A DNA stretch of 64,000 nt from Drosophila pseudoobscura (Eukaryota; Arthropoda; Insecta; Diptera; Drosophilidae): assembly GCF_009870125.1 (NCBI RefSeq), contig NC_046680.1:16449501-16513500 (forward strand). Direction: 5' to 3'. Position 1 is the stretch's first letter, and each line of letters opens with the position of its first letter. The notes under the pieces were generated by a model, which was given only the letters and a program-made list of their open reading frames with translations, was not told where the DNA came from and did not search any database. This document shows positions 13,301 through 23,280 of this stretch, piece by piece. The position numbers and the translations under genes are program-made.

Positions 13301-14978
13301 ACTGTCAGTGTCCTGGGAGGATATTGTTATTTTAAAGCGGACAGAGCCCGCCACTTGATTAATGATGGTGGATGCCTAGGGCTTAAGTGGGTGATGGCAA
13401 AAAAATGGGTCTATCAGTTTGGGCCAAGTTTGCCCGTAAACTGTCAGCCAGGCAGTCGACCAACAAAATTTAATTCGATAATTAAACACAGCGTGCGCGC
13501 ATCGTTTTAATCTCTGCGCACATTCTGCATATTAATCACTTAATTAGGTTAACATTATTAAAATAAACAAGCGGCTGCCTGTCCCGCTGTTGGCTTTGGT
13601 CCCGTATTTATCAGCCCAGCACATGCATACACCTACATACATATGGATATTTAATCATTATCAGGATGGCAGGTGCTAAAAATGAGGCTCATTTAGCGAA
13701 CTATGCAGTGTACGGGTCTAGAGGACATTCAAATTCAAGTGTAACCCTTAAATAATGTCCTAGAACGCCACGGGATGGCAGAAATTAGATATGGAAAAAT
13801 ATAGATGCTTACGTGTAAGAGCGACTGCATTCCAAAAGGGACGTGTGTGTGTGCGTCGGGTTCCTTATCGGAAGGCTCATAAATAATATTTATTGTGCTC
13901 TATGGGGCCGCTCCTCCGAGCATCCCCGTCTCCGTGCGAGTGTCAGTGGGGAAACATTCAAGTGTCTCGAATATTTTTAACAGCTTTTCTTCTTCGCAAC
14001 ACCAACGAACGCACACGGACACATAGGCACACAGACTCCCGTGGAAAATGTCTTCATTGCGCTTTAATGAAATGCGTGTGGGAGCAGCTCCTTCTTGTCA
14101 CCGTTTGCCCTTCATATTTGCACTTTAAATTGCGCACAAAAGTATGCCACGCTCTTCGTAATAAACACAATTTATGTTCCGTTTCCGCTCCCGCTTCCGC
14201 TCCCGTTTCACTTCCCTTTCCGCTTTCGCTTTTTCCAGAAAAGACGCCACATTGCTGCTGCCGGAGCGCAGAACTTTGCGATTAAGTAATTTCAAAAGTT
14301 GTTTGTTAAAAATTACTCAAGTTCATGAATGTGTTTGCTAGCAATATTTTAAATTGAGCGACACTGCCATCTGATATTAATAATACTTTTCGTTGGGAAT
14401 GCTGTCAGTGTCGGTCGGGAAAGTTTGAACAGAACAGCCAGCCACTGGAGCCAGCTCCGACACACACACAAGCAAACACACATTCGGTTTGTGCTGCCCC
14501 AAGGAGGCATCCATCAACTGGAGCATCAATCACTCCACCGGCAAACACTGAGGTTCAACTGAGTCAAAGCGGAGGTGATGTGATGGCACCACGATTCCAA
14601 GATGTCAAAACAGGAAATGATCTTTGGTTCCTACGGATATAATTATCCATTCGTAAAGGATACTTTTGTGATTTATTTTGATCTTTTTCGTACACAAAAC
14701 GATTTCCCAAACCATGAATTTATGTTTTACTGATATCATTTTTTGGCATTCAAAAAAATTCCTGGAAATATTCTTCTTTTCATTTGCAGAAATGGTTTTT
14801 CTCGAACTCACAGAAGGTGGCATTTGCCGATGCTTTTGCTTATTCAAGGACTTTGATTGAGATTTCAAGCCATTAAAGGTCCGATTCACTTTCAATGATT
14901 TTCATGAATGCAGCCGCAATTTACAGATTTAAAGACATCTACAGACGATTCCTTGTACAGGAGCCAGAGTCAGAGGAG
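10301..14978. other. Non-coding stretch
   Basis: No supported coding sequence. An (ATCT)n run lies at 12749-12768. The part from about 10.43 to 10.69 kb carries phrases such as ATATACCCTGCAA and ACTCGTACTCGCACG. The second recurs as part of a similar phrase near 44.9 kb and may be worn interspersed-repeat sequence. A TTTATT at about 14671 could be a minus-strand AATAAA for the candidate exon next to it. Confidence 0.5.
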
Positions 14979-15341
14979 TCAACTACCTCCACCACCGGAT
15001 GATGCTGCTGCTGGAGGCAAAACCGATGGACCACCGATAACGCCATTATCGAGTCGGACGGCGGCCATTCTTCCAATGGCCCCATGAACACCTGACAGCA
15101 AGGGTTGTCCCCCGGAAGTCATTGGACTGGCAGCCGGCGAAAATATATGTTTTTTTGGTCCTGCTGTTTGGCGATGGTCCCTGAAGGTATTCCGCTGTCC
15201 CTGGTGCGATTCCCGGGAAATAATACTATGCTGGTTGGATGCTTCTTGCTGGGAACTATACGGAGCGCATCTCGACCGTCTGTATACCGATGACCTATCA
15301 ACAGTGTCGTCATGCTTTATCGAGTACTTCCAAAATCGAAA
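14979..15341 (-). CDS. Candidate terminal coding exon of an unidentified minus-strand gene
   Basis: A pyrimidine-rich acceptor (TTTTCTTAGCTCTTAG on the minus strand) opens directly onto a 120-codon frame ending in TGA. The reading begins FRFWKYSIKHDDTVDRSS and ends in an Ala/Ser/Gly-rich tail (PPAAASSGGGGS). There is no internal ATG near its beginning, so it could only be a downstream exon. A 64-residue ATG-initiated frame (MTTLLIGHRYTDGRD) overlaps it in another frame on the same strand, and the two cannot both be obvious genes. Codon use is not strongly biased and I found no partner exon within 5 kb upstream. It may be chance. An AATAAA on the minus strand lies about 300 bp downstream. Confidence 0.25.
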   Translation of the reverse strand, partial: FRFWKYSIKHDDTVDRSSVYRRSRCAPYSSQQEASNQHSIISRESHQGQRNTFRDHRQTAGPKKHIFSPAASPMTSGGQPLLSGVHGAIGRMAAVRLDNGVIGGPSVLPPAAASSGGGGS

Positions 15342-17011
15342 CTAAGAGCTAAGAAAACAGTAAGACCCATATAAAAACAATAAAATTTTCCTGGAAAGCT
15401 TGGTCGATAGCCCGCTTGCACATCCATATTTAACTGAAACTCATTTGGCTTAACTTTTGTCTGGAAAACTTTGCACAGCAAAGGAAAAAAGCAGAAAAGA
15501 ATTCCAAGTATATCGACTACTGGGTAAATAGAAAATTCAATTTGAAACGATTGCTTACTAGATATCGAAGGCCTGGCCTTAGCCCCAGACTTCGGCAGAA
15601 CTTTCCACAGGCAATTCGAATAGCAGACGCTCTGTTCCCCTTTCCCCATTCCCCATCCCAATCGAATTCGCATCATCCCATCACTTCCTTTTCCATCCCG
15701 ATTGCCACTCAGCAAGTTGGCCACAAACAAACTTCCTGTTTCGATGGTAGCACACACGTAGCGTTATCGCCCAGCCCCCGGGCCAATATCTAAGTGAAAA
15801 CACAGATCAACAGGACGACAATCAGCAGAGAAGCAGGCACAGACACACGGGCAGGGACCGGAGGAGCGGAGCAGAAAGTAGAAGCAAAAACATATTCCCG
15901 TTCCCATTCCCAGGTCCAATCGCAGTACCAATCCCAGGCCTCGCACCTGAAACGTAGGCAGCTTCAGACAAGGCAAAGACAAGGCCAGAGGCCCAAAGGC
16001 ATCTCCCTGTCTATCTTACAGTTCTGGTGGGGTATGGGGGGCGGCAGTGCCCCGACATGCCAGGCAGGATACAAATTGTGTTCTGCTCCTCCTCCAGCAC
16101 CTCCATATCCCTGCCGGGCACTTTGATTGGTGAGAGCCGCCTTGCAGCAAGGGGCAATGTCTATTTTTGCACGTATTACGGCCAGTTGCATTTCTTGGAT
16201 TGCATTTAAGCAACATTTATGCATTTTTAATGTGACAGCTAAAATGATGAGGCGGCAGCCTACGACTCGACCTCTTTCCTGCTGACAGCATGTGTTCACC
16301 TGCCTCGGGACTTGCCCCAGCTTGTGCCCCCAGCACCAGACATAGCCTGGATGTAAAAGGTAAGCATGTGCAAGGCCAGACCTGCCTCAGGCTCATGCAT
16401 TTCCCAGTGTCGAGAAAGTTTCACTCTCGTGCCCCAGACCCTTAAAATAAATCATTGGATAATGTGCCTGGGATTTCCGTTGGCGCCAGCACATCCTGTG
16501 AGATATATTGGATGGATCATACAAATTCCTGTCGAGGAAATGACTTGAATATGAGCTCAAGCTCTAAATCAATATACAGATCTAACAAAATTGTATAAAT
16601 ATTTGCAGATAACCAGATACTTCTATACTTCTGGGTGGTGCCTGAAACTTCCCACATTTCGGGACGAAAAATGTGTAACTTTAAAGATTAACTTGACCAG
16701 GCAGCAGCTGCTACGATTACCATTTACCGACTCAGCCCCTACTTCAGCCCGCTTCCCATCGGACTCATGTATTAATGGGCCGCTTCGGGCCGCACACAAA
16801 TGAGGACCTGGCCACAATAGAGTGCCAACTAGGCGCGTGCATAATCATTGCAATTTTGTATGCTTTCCAACCTCCCTGGAAGCCAATCGTGTTCCTTTTG
16901 AATGGCCAATGCCACGCAACCACCGCAAAAAGCAACGGTCTAATATTGGTCCAGTGGCATGGACACCGGGGTCCCAATCCGATGGATGCCACTACACCAC
17001 AGCCACAGCCC

Positions 17012-17014
17012 TAG

Positions 17015-17045
<31 letters not shown>

Positions 17046-17046
17046 T
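17012..17046. repeat. AGCCAG hexamer tandem repeat
   Basis: About six near-perfect copies of the hexamer AGCCAG. No gene overlaps it. Confidence 0.85.
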
Positions 17047-19525
17047 GTGGAATGGACCCATACCTATCCCCCTGCAATCGCCTGTAAGTACGAGTATGCA
17101 ATGGTTTTTGTGTGCCGGCGCCAATTGCAATGGCAGCAGCAGCTATAGTACAAGTACAACTTTTGTGTTTATTAGCATGATTAACCCAGCCACATTGCCG
17201 CACAAATTGCAGGCGCGTGGCATTTGGGTCAGCGGGAAGTGGATAGTGAAGGGGCCATGCTTTGCCACTATGCCGGAGCTAGATGCAGATGCAGAGCAGC
17301 TGCAGATGTCAGGGAGAGCGAGAGAGAATCTTGTAATTTGATTTCAACGTCAGCCTGGCCCCATCGTCGCCGCTGTTTGTTGACCATTTGCGGGTTAGCG
17401 GGCTTGTTTGCGTTCTGGCATGACATTTTCTGCGTACACTGGACACAACAAAGCATCGGGAACACAAATATAATTTCATCTGAAAATCTTGATTTGTCCT
17501 CCGCTTGTTGGGGGAGTGTTTCCCTTCCACTTTCAATGAAGGAATGCAGAAATCGCAGGGATTAAACGCAAGCAAATTATTTTCAAAAGCACATCGGTGA
17601 GAACCCAGAGAGAGCCCCACACACGAGAATGAAGTAAGCCAGAAGAGGAGGGGAGCGGAGCGGTGGCTATGGTGTATTGTCGCACTTGGCTTGCTTCGTT
17701 TCATTTCCGGTTAACCACATCCTGCGTAATAAGCGGCACTTCCGCTCCGCAATGGACTTAAACTGTTGTGTTTCTGGCGTACTCTATGTAGTTGCTGATG
17801 CTGCTTCTGGCATTGTTTTCCCGGTCGGTCCTGTTTTTATTGTGAGTCAAATTTTCGTTTGCCAGCAGACAGGGGAACGAGCTTTGCTGTCCTTGCTATT
17901 GCTTTGACCAGGATGCTGCCACTTCCGAAGAGAGAGAGGGAGAGCGAGAGACAGACATACAAGGCGAGGCAGGGACAGTCTCAGAAGTTTTTGCGCTTTG
18001 CATGTGAATGGCACGTTTATGGGCCATTTTCCAGGAGCCTCTGCCGCACACCCAAGTCCTTGGTCCTGCCACTGCCACTGCCATCCTGAATGGAGCTGCA
18101 TTTTTATTTGCATTTCAGTTGGATGTTGTGCTGCTGTAATGGTCTGTGTACGACATGGCACTTGCTTTCGGAAATTGAAGGAGTGTTTTCTGGAGATTTC
18201 GCCGAGAAACAATAGCAGGAGAGAGGTAGTTGTTTACTGAAGCCATCGGATGGTTACGTTCAATGAATTCAATTCCATTCCACAGACCCCTACCCTGACA
18301 GAGTTTACATCTCCAGCCATTACCATATTGGGGCTACGTCGCCCACAAATTCGGAGAGAAGAAGGCCCGTTAAATAATGGCAAATTGCATTGTAATTGCG
18401 TTGCAAGTTTGCGGCAGTCGGGAGAGCTGCAGCAGGGAAAGATGCTTGAGGTGGCGGCTTTATAATAGACCCACAGCCAACCCCAACATATGTTGCACAA
18501 TCATTTTATTTGCACGAATTAAGCAGTTTGCTGCGTGCCTCTGTGGGGCACAGTGGCACGAAACGATAAGTGGAGAGTCCCACAATGGAGCAGAAGAATC
18601 CTTCGGGTATTCCCTCAATACCTCTTTGAGGAAAAAGTATGTCTCTCTATTTGATCACTCACAATGATGCTTGTTCCACTGTCCAGGCTGAAGGACGTCT
18701 GTTCGGGCTGCTGCTGTGGCTGCAACGCGGTTGTGCACTTGTGCGTGCTGCCACTGCCACTGCCACTGCCATTACCGATGCCGATGCCGATGCTTCGGCT
18801 TGTTGCCCGCCCCGTCAACGGCATTAGCTTTCATGTGCGTGTCTCCCAATCCAGGTCTTGCAGGCTGGCATGCAGGTGGGTTGAGGGCCGGGGGCCTGCC
18901 AAAAAAGTAACCCCCCAAAGCCATTGCAGCTGCAGCCGAGGATGGGGACAACGTTGGGGTTAACTGGCATTAATGTCAGGCAGGGCAGCCATTCTGTAGC
19001 TCCCGTAGGCGCACTCCCTGCAAGAAGTCGGTGGCCAAACCACTTGGAAAATTGCTGAAATGCCTTTATCGTTTGGAGAGCCCGGGCGGCGCTTCTGTAT
19101 CCTGTGGAGAAGCATTTTTCAACAGTGAATTCCATTGCCATACATATCGAAAGCGCTATTACAATGTTTGGAAAGGTATTTTGAAAGTATTTCGAAAATA
19201 TGCCAGGCACTGATGTGTCACATCAGGCAGTTAATTTTGTACGATTTTTCCGGCCAGTTGCCGGCTACATTTCATTCATACTTGATTGAGTTCTTCGCAG
19301 AGTCTGTCCAAAAATTTAGAGTTGTATAAATTATTGCAAGAGCTTTCATAAATGGAAGGTGAGTGAAGAATGTTTTTGTGGTGGAGAATATCCACTTGAA
19401 AATGTTTAGGAAAATGTCAGCGATCTATTTAAGTGAGGGCATTCTCGTGTATCTAAACCCCCCTTTCACATCCGTCATTCAAAGACTGCAACAGCCTTCC
19501 AACCCCGTATAGTATATGTAATCTG

Positions 19526-19620
19526 GGTCTATCTGTCCGTCTAGAGCTAAAGCAATCAAATTTTATATCCAGACTCCTGGGACGTCACACTGTTAAAAGG
19601 GTATTTCAAATTTCTTGAGA
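19526..19620. mobile_element. Possible fragment of a Drosophila interspersed repeat
   Basis: The segment has phrases typical of worn Drosophila dispersed repeats: GTCTATCTGTCCGTCT, then AGAGCTAAAGCAATCAAA, then ATATCCAGACTCC. I recall this style from short Helitron-related (DINE-1-like) and other dispersed elements, but I cannot assign a family or find termini. Low confidence. Confidence 0.3.
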
Positions 19621-20173
19621 AAGCGAGCTTGTGGCACCAATCGTCTGAGATACCAATTCTGTCCTTTACGTAAAACCGAGTATCTGCTCGTTTCTGAATA
19701 TTTTCCACCTACTGTTATCAGAATCAATGAAATTCCCTTCAGCCCCTTTCGGGCATAACCAAAGCGATTAAAACCGAAAAAAAAAATTGGCTCAACTGGG
19801 TCAAAGTTCCGTTCTGTCAGTCAGGCAACGGCGTTGTACGCGTCGGAGCTGAATAGTAATATCGAAATATTGTGGGCAGAGAAAAAAGCGAAGGGCAGGA
19901 AGGAATCTCTGTCTAGACGTGTGCCAAGTGCAATAGAGCACAGTAAACTGATTCCGCGGCCAACCGTCGACGGTTTGTCATATTGATTTTCTATCAAACA
20001 GCTCGCGACGCGATTATTATCGACGGGGGACTGGGGAAAGGATGGGGATGGCTGTGGGCACACTAGAGGAGTGCGTGTTGGGATGCGTGGCAGGGCTGTC
20101 ACGAATCGACAGCCTGCCAATTTCCGCACTGGCCTCCATCGCGACTTCAGTTTGGCTCCGACTGCCACTTCTG

Positions 20174-21212
20174 ATGCGTGCCCGAAAACCGAACGCCCAG
20201 GAAAGGGAACAGCTGCGTCGCCAGCGCTCTGAGGCGCGCCTGATCATGGCGCGGTGCAAGGAGCGAGGTTCCCGCCTCTTCTGGAGGCCACTTATCTCTG
20301 ATCTTATTATATTTCCTTTTTAGGCTTCGAGTATGTGGTTAATCCGCCGGAAATGCCGACGGTTGCCTTTGGCAGAAAAATCAAGAGGTCTCCCAGCGGA
20401 ACATTCCTCGGCGAGAAGGACATCGAGCCGCCCCCAGGACCAAATCCATTCACGTATGATTGCATGAAGGAAATTGGGTTCAAGGTGAGAATAGGAATAA
20501 AAATAATCATTGCAATGAGCCTAGAAACACTAAACTGAAATACTCCTTAGTATCCATCGAAGGCTGGTTTCTCAGCGCTGGCCAGCAAGACATCCCGAAT
20601 GCCGGCGGCCCGGGACTTGGGATATCCCCCTATCGGCACCTATAACGTGAAGGAATCGCGGGACCAGTATGCCTACACCTTCAACAAGCAGGTGCTCCGC
20701 CAAGAGCCCAAGTGGATGTGTCCTGGGTGAGCATCGCATTGATGACAACTTGCCGGTAGAAGATTCTAATGGGCTCTCGACCATTTTTCAGACCCTCCAG
20801 CTATATGTACCACATGAAGTACCCCCAGTTGAATGTGGACATGGCGTTTGGAACCCGGAACGTCATCTGGCCGGCGGTGGCTGTGTTCTGTGGCGCCTTC
20901 GACACCTCCCAGTGCATGGTGTGTGGCGGGAAGCCGGTGGGCGACTACTTCCATAGCTTCAGCAGCGACAAGGACATATGCCGGAAGTGCATGCACGCCA
21001 TGCAGGCCGTGATCAAGAAGTGCGACCTGGGCGTGGTGGAGCGATGGTTCAAGCAGCGCGATATCAAGCAGTTTGTGCCCGCCCGCAGCTGCAGCTTCTT
21101 CCACGACCACAACGGCACCACGGCCGCCACGGAGAGGACCACGCGCAAGGTGCTGCGCGACAAAATTCGCGTCGAAAACTACCTATATCGCTTCACCCAG
21201 AAGACCGTTTAG
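20174..21212 (+). CDS. Sperm-tail PG-rich-like protein with C-terminal CxxC/CxxC motif
   Basis: Four exons: 20174-20267, 20324-20484, 20551-20726 and 20792-21212, all phase-consistent, giving 283 residues. An alternative in-frame ATG at 20042 would add 44 residues; I prefer 20174 because the downstream sequence (RARKPNAQEREQL) is hydrophilic and coding-like. Residues from about 32 to 145 are rich in short Pro/Gly motifs (EPPPGPNPFTYDC, YPPIGTYNV, YPSKAGFS). These resemble SHIPPO/STPG repeats of axonemal microtubule-associated proteins. The last exon carries CMVCGG and CRKC about 20 residues apart, arranged like a zinc ribbon, followed by a basic helix (RWFKQRDIKQF). The first donor (CGAG|GTTCCC) is weak but gives the only in-phase join. 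A role in the sperm flagellum is inferred from the PG motifs. I do not recall a named fly orthologue. Confidence 0.8.
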
Positions 21213-21939
21213 AAAATACTAGAAATACACCGACCAATGGCGACCGGAGCCATTCAATGCATACATTGAAAGTTCTTTGTGTTTTCCTGTTCGAACATTT
21301 CAGTCGCATTTCCGGCATCTAGCTTCCTCTCTCTTTGGCGTGTGGTAGCTTCCGTTCGAGTAACGGTAACGAGGACGTTGCCAGGTTACGTACACGTGGC
21401 CAGGAGAAGCCAACAGAAACAGAAACGGACACCGACCCGATCAAGGCCACTTAACAACGGCTGCAGGCCACTGTCAGCCATTCAGAACATTATGGCATTA
21501 GAGTCGCCATCAGAGCTCTCATGTCATTTTATGGTTTACTTCCTTTGCATGGGACTAGCAGTGGTCCAGTCCAGTCCAGCCCGGTCCGGACTTGTCCTTG
21601 TCATGGACCACATTTGGCATTTCGTATGCAAGTCAGTCCGTTGCATGTGGCAATTGTGGCAGGAGGAGGCAGATCAAGTTACCTACCCTGTGAGGATGCA
21701 TTCTGCCACGTACTATTTACAGGTTCCGATTAAGTTAGAGCAGAGCTTCGAGCAAGCACTGAATATTGATACTTTCGATACATTCATTTACTAATTGAAC
21801 AAATGGATTTATTGGACATATGTATGTATACTTTACTCTCCTGAATCTGAGATATTCTATCAAACTTTTCGTAACATTAATAATGTGTACACTTTTTTGT
21901 TATATTTCGAAACTGAAGTCCTGGATCGGTGATCGATTG
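21213..21939. other. Intergenic stretch before the microRNA cluster
   Basis: About 730 bp between the stop of the sperm-tail-like gene and the last hairpin of the convergently transcribed mir-309 cluster. It must contain the 3' UTR of the plus-strand gene and the 3' end of the pri-miRNA. No further gene is seen. Confidence 0.6.
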
Positions 21940-22022
21940 GCAAACAAAAAAGAACAGCCACTGTGATATAAATTGTGCGAAACTTGAACTACATCAGCAG
22001 CAACCGTTCCCTTCTTTTTGAA
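21940..22022 (-). ncRNA. mir-6-3: mir-6-3 hairpin
   Basis: The mature 3p arm is 21947-21968 on the minus strand. It begins TATCACAGTGGCTGTTC and matches my memory of D. melanogaster miR-6 along its full length. The opposite arm (GGGAACGGTTGCTGCTGATG, around 21992-22011) pairs with it across a short loop. The TATCACAG seed belongs to the K-box family (miR-2/6/11/13/308). It is the third mir-6 copy and the last hairpin of the cluster. Confidence 0.96.
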
Positions 22023-22082
22023 CAATTTTCAATTTGGCGAATGCGCGGCGGCGGAGATGACAAATCGTTGGACTTGGCCGTG

Positions 22083-22165
22083 CAACCAAAAAGAACAGCC
22101 ACTGTGATATAGAAATGTCAAAGATGGGTGGATAATATATCAGCAGCAGCGGTTCCCTGCGGTTG
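22083..22165 (-). ncRNA. mir-6-2: mir-6-2 hairpin
   Basis: The mature 3p arm at 22088-22109 is identical to the other two mir-6 copies. The 5p arm (GGGAACCGCTGCTGCTGATA, around 22138-22157) is specific to this copy and pairs with it. It sits about 140 bp from mir-6-3. Confidence 0.96.
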
Positions 22166-22237
22166 GGGACACGGCACGGGGATTTGTCAGTAACTGGAAG
22201 CACTGCACAACGCGATTCCTTGGCTGTTTGGCACTTT

Positions 22238-22315
22238 AGGTACAAAAAGAACAGCCACTGTGATATATCGAGTCGAAGGACATATAGCACAGCAACTATT
22301 CTCTCTACTTCAAAG
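22238..22315 (-). ncRNA. mir-6-1: mir-6-1 hairpin
   Basis: The mature 3p arm is 22244-22265. The 5p arm contains GAATAGTTGCTGTGCT, which matches the D. melanogaster mir-6-1 passenger strand as I remember it. That identifies the copy and agrees with its position next to mir-5. Confidence 0.96.
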
Positions 22316-22379
22316 GCTGGTGTGGTCTCCATCGCTGAGTGTTTCGTTTCCCATGTGTGGCTGTGGGCGCAGACATGCG

Positions 22380-22448
22380 CTATAAAGGAAAATCACTGTG
22401 ATATGTAACGGTGAATTAACGCATATCACAACGATCGTTCCTTTTAGC
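22380..22448 (-). ncRNA. mir-5: mir-5 hairpin
   Basis: The mature 5p arm at 22422-22444 begins AAAGGAACGATCGTTGTGAT, which is miR-5. The 3p arm at about 22383-22403 begins TATCACAGTGATTTTCC and folds back on it. The 3p arm shares its first ten bases with miR-6. Confidence 0.96.
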
Positions 22449-22554
22449 GTATGGCCCCTAGGAAGTTGGGAACTAATCAATGACACTGGGATGGATGTGA
22501 GGGTGGGTGTGGGTGTTGGTGTGGGTGTGGTTGTGGTAGGTAGTGCTGCAAATG

Positions 22555-22635
22555 CCACAACGAACTTCAATGGTTGTCTAGCTTTATGATCAGAGAAATC
22601 ACCTAAGGCTGGACGACCAAAGAAACTAATTGCAA
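22555..22635 (-). ncRNA. mir-4: mir-4 hairpin
   Basis: The mature 3p arm at 22567-22587 begins ATAAAGCTAGACAACCATT, identical to miR-4. The 5p arm and loop (AATTAGTTTCTTTGGTCGTC) also match the known precursor as I remember it. Confidence 0.96.
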
Positions 22636-22716
22636 CCACAATAAGGTATCAACTCGTGGAGTGTACACAAACTTTGTCACTTTTGTCACTTTCGTCACTG
22701 GTTGGCCATGTTGAAC

Positions 22717-22818
22717 ATTCTAAAATTATAGCACGAGTGTTCGGTCTAGTCACTTCGCTTGATCGGAACCCTGGTAAAAAGCGACCAAACCGACAATCGC
22801 CATTTAATTTTAAAATTT
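22717..22818 (-). ncRNA. mir-286: mir-286 hairpin
   Basis: The mature 3p arm at 22730-22752 begins TGACTAGACCGAACACTCG, identical to miR-286. The 5p arm contains GGCGATTGTCGGTTTGGTC. It differs from D. melanogaster at a few sites that preserve pairing. Confidence 0.95.
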
Positions 22819-22879
22819 GTCTTCTTTTTCTGCGACACACACACTTTATCGCCATTCTTGTACACTTGTTGGCGGGGCT

Positions 22880-22960
22880 GCAATCCTGAGACACACTTTG
22901 CCCAGTGATGAGGATGATCACGTAGACATAACTGCACAAAATGCATCCCAGGATCGTTGC
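22880..22960 (-). ncRNA. mir-3: mir-3 hairpin
   Basis: The mature 3p arm at 22887-22908 begins TCACTGGGCAAAGTGTGTC, identical to miR-3. The 5p arm (GGGATGCATTTTGTGCAGTT) pairs with it. The CACTGGG seed is shared with miR-309. Confidence 0.96.
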
Positions 22961-23009
22961 CTCGGTATCGTCGTTCACAATGTGCGCTGAGACGCTCGCT
23001 GATCGCTTA

Positions 23010-23080
23010 CTGTGGGATTATAAGACAAACTTCACCCAGTGCTGCAAGCAAGTTGGCAAAACTGAACAAAGTTTATCGTA
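23010..23080 (-). ncRNA. mir-309: mir-309 hairpin
   Basis: The mature 3p arm at 23021-23042 begins GCACTGGGTGAAGTTTGTC. The seed is that of miR-309, but two positions differ from the D. melanogaster mature sequence as I remember it (position 10 A to G, position 20 C to T). The 5p arm (AACTTTGTTCAGTTTTGCC) pairs with it. It is the first hairpin of the transcript, about 80 bp from the predicted start site. Confidence 0.94.
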
Positions 23081-23157
23081 TAATAGTTCCGAGATAGTTC
23101 GTTTTTTTTCTTTTTCTCCTTCACTTCGGGCACCTCACACCCTGAAGATGCGTTGCT

Positions 23158-23280
23158 AACTGATGATTTATCTGCCGGACATCGTATCTTTTATACAGGA
23201 TCGAGCAGGCAGTCCTGCCCTGCTGAGGTGGCTGAGATCTTGTTACCTGTGGGCGGCAGGCGGACGGCCGATGATACCTG
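23158..23280 (-). promoter_or_regulatory. Core promoter and Zelda-type sites of the mir-309 cluster
   Basis: On the minus strand a TATAAAAG box (23188-23195) lies 27-34 bp before an initiator TCAGTT (23158-23163, predicted start 23161). Upstream on this strand are three heptamers of the TAGteam class: CAGGCAG at 23206-23212 (written on plus), CAGGTAA at 23243-23249 and CAGGTAT at 23274-23280 (both minus). Zelda binds such heptamers to activate early zygotic genes, which fits the known blastoderm expression of this cluster. Confidence 0.7.

Larger units (their letters stand above)
15342..20173. other. Non-coding stretch
   Basis: No supported gene. It includes a hexamer repeat at 17.01 kb, (TGCCAC)n and (GATGCC)n runs at 18.74-18.79 kb, and a repeat-like segment near 19.53 kb. 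The part just before 20174 is probably the promoter and 5' UTR of the next gene. Confidence 0.5.

Noticed and set aside
15119-15313. 64-codon minus frame containing GNRTRDSGI
   Set aside because: GNRTR-like strings often come from box-B-like GGTTCGATTCCC sequence read backwards. I found no A box or cloverleaf, so neither a tRNA nor a gene is claimed.
18292-18378. Possible small plus-strand exon (PYPDRVYISSHYHIGATS) after a CCACAG acceptor
   Set aside because: Only 29 codons, with no partner exon found and other frames equally open; chance is the simpler reading.
21947-22265. Threefold direct repeat AAAAAGAACAGCCACTGTGA, first read as K-box sites or an unknown repeat
   Set aside because: It is the reverse complement of the three mir-6 mature arms.
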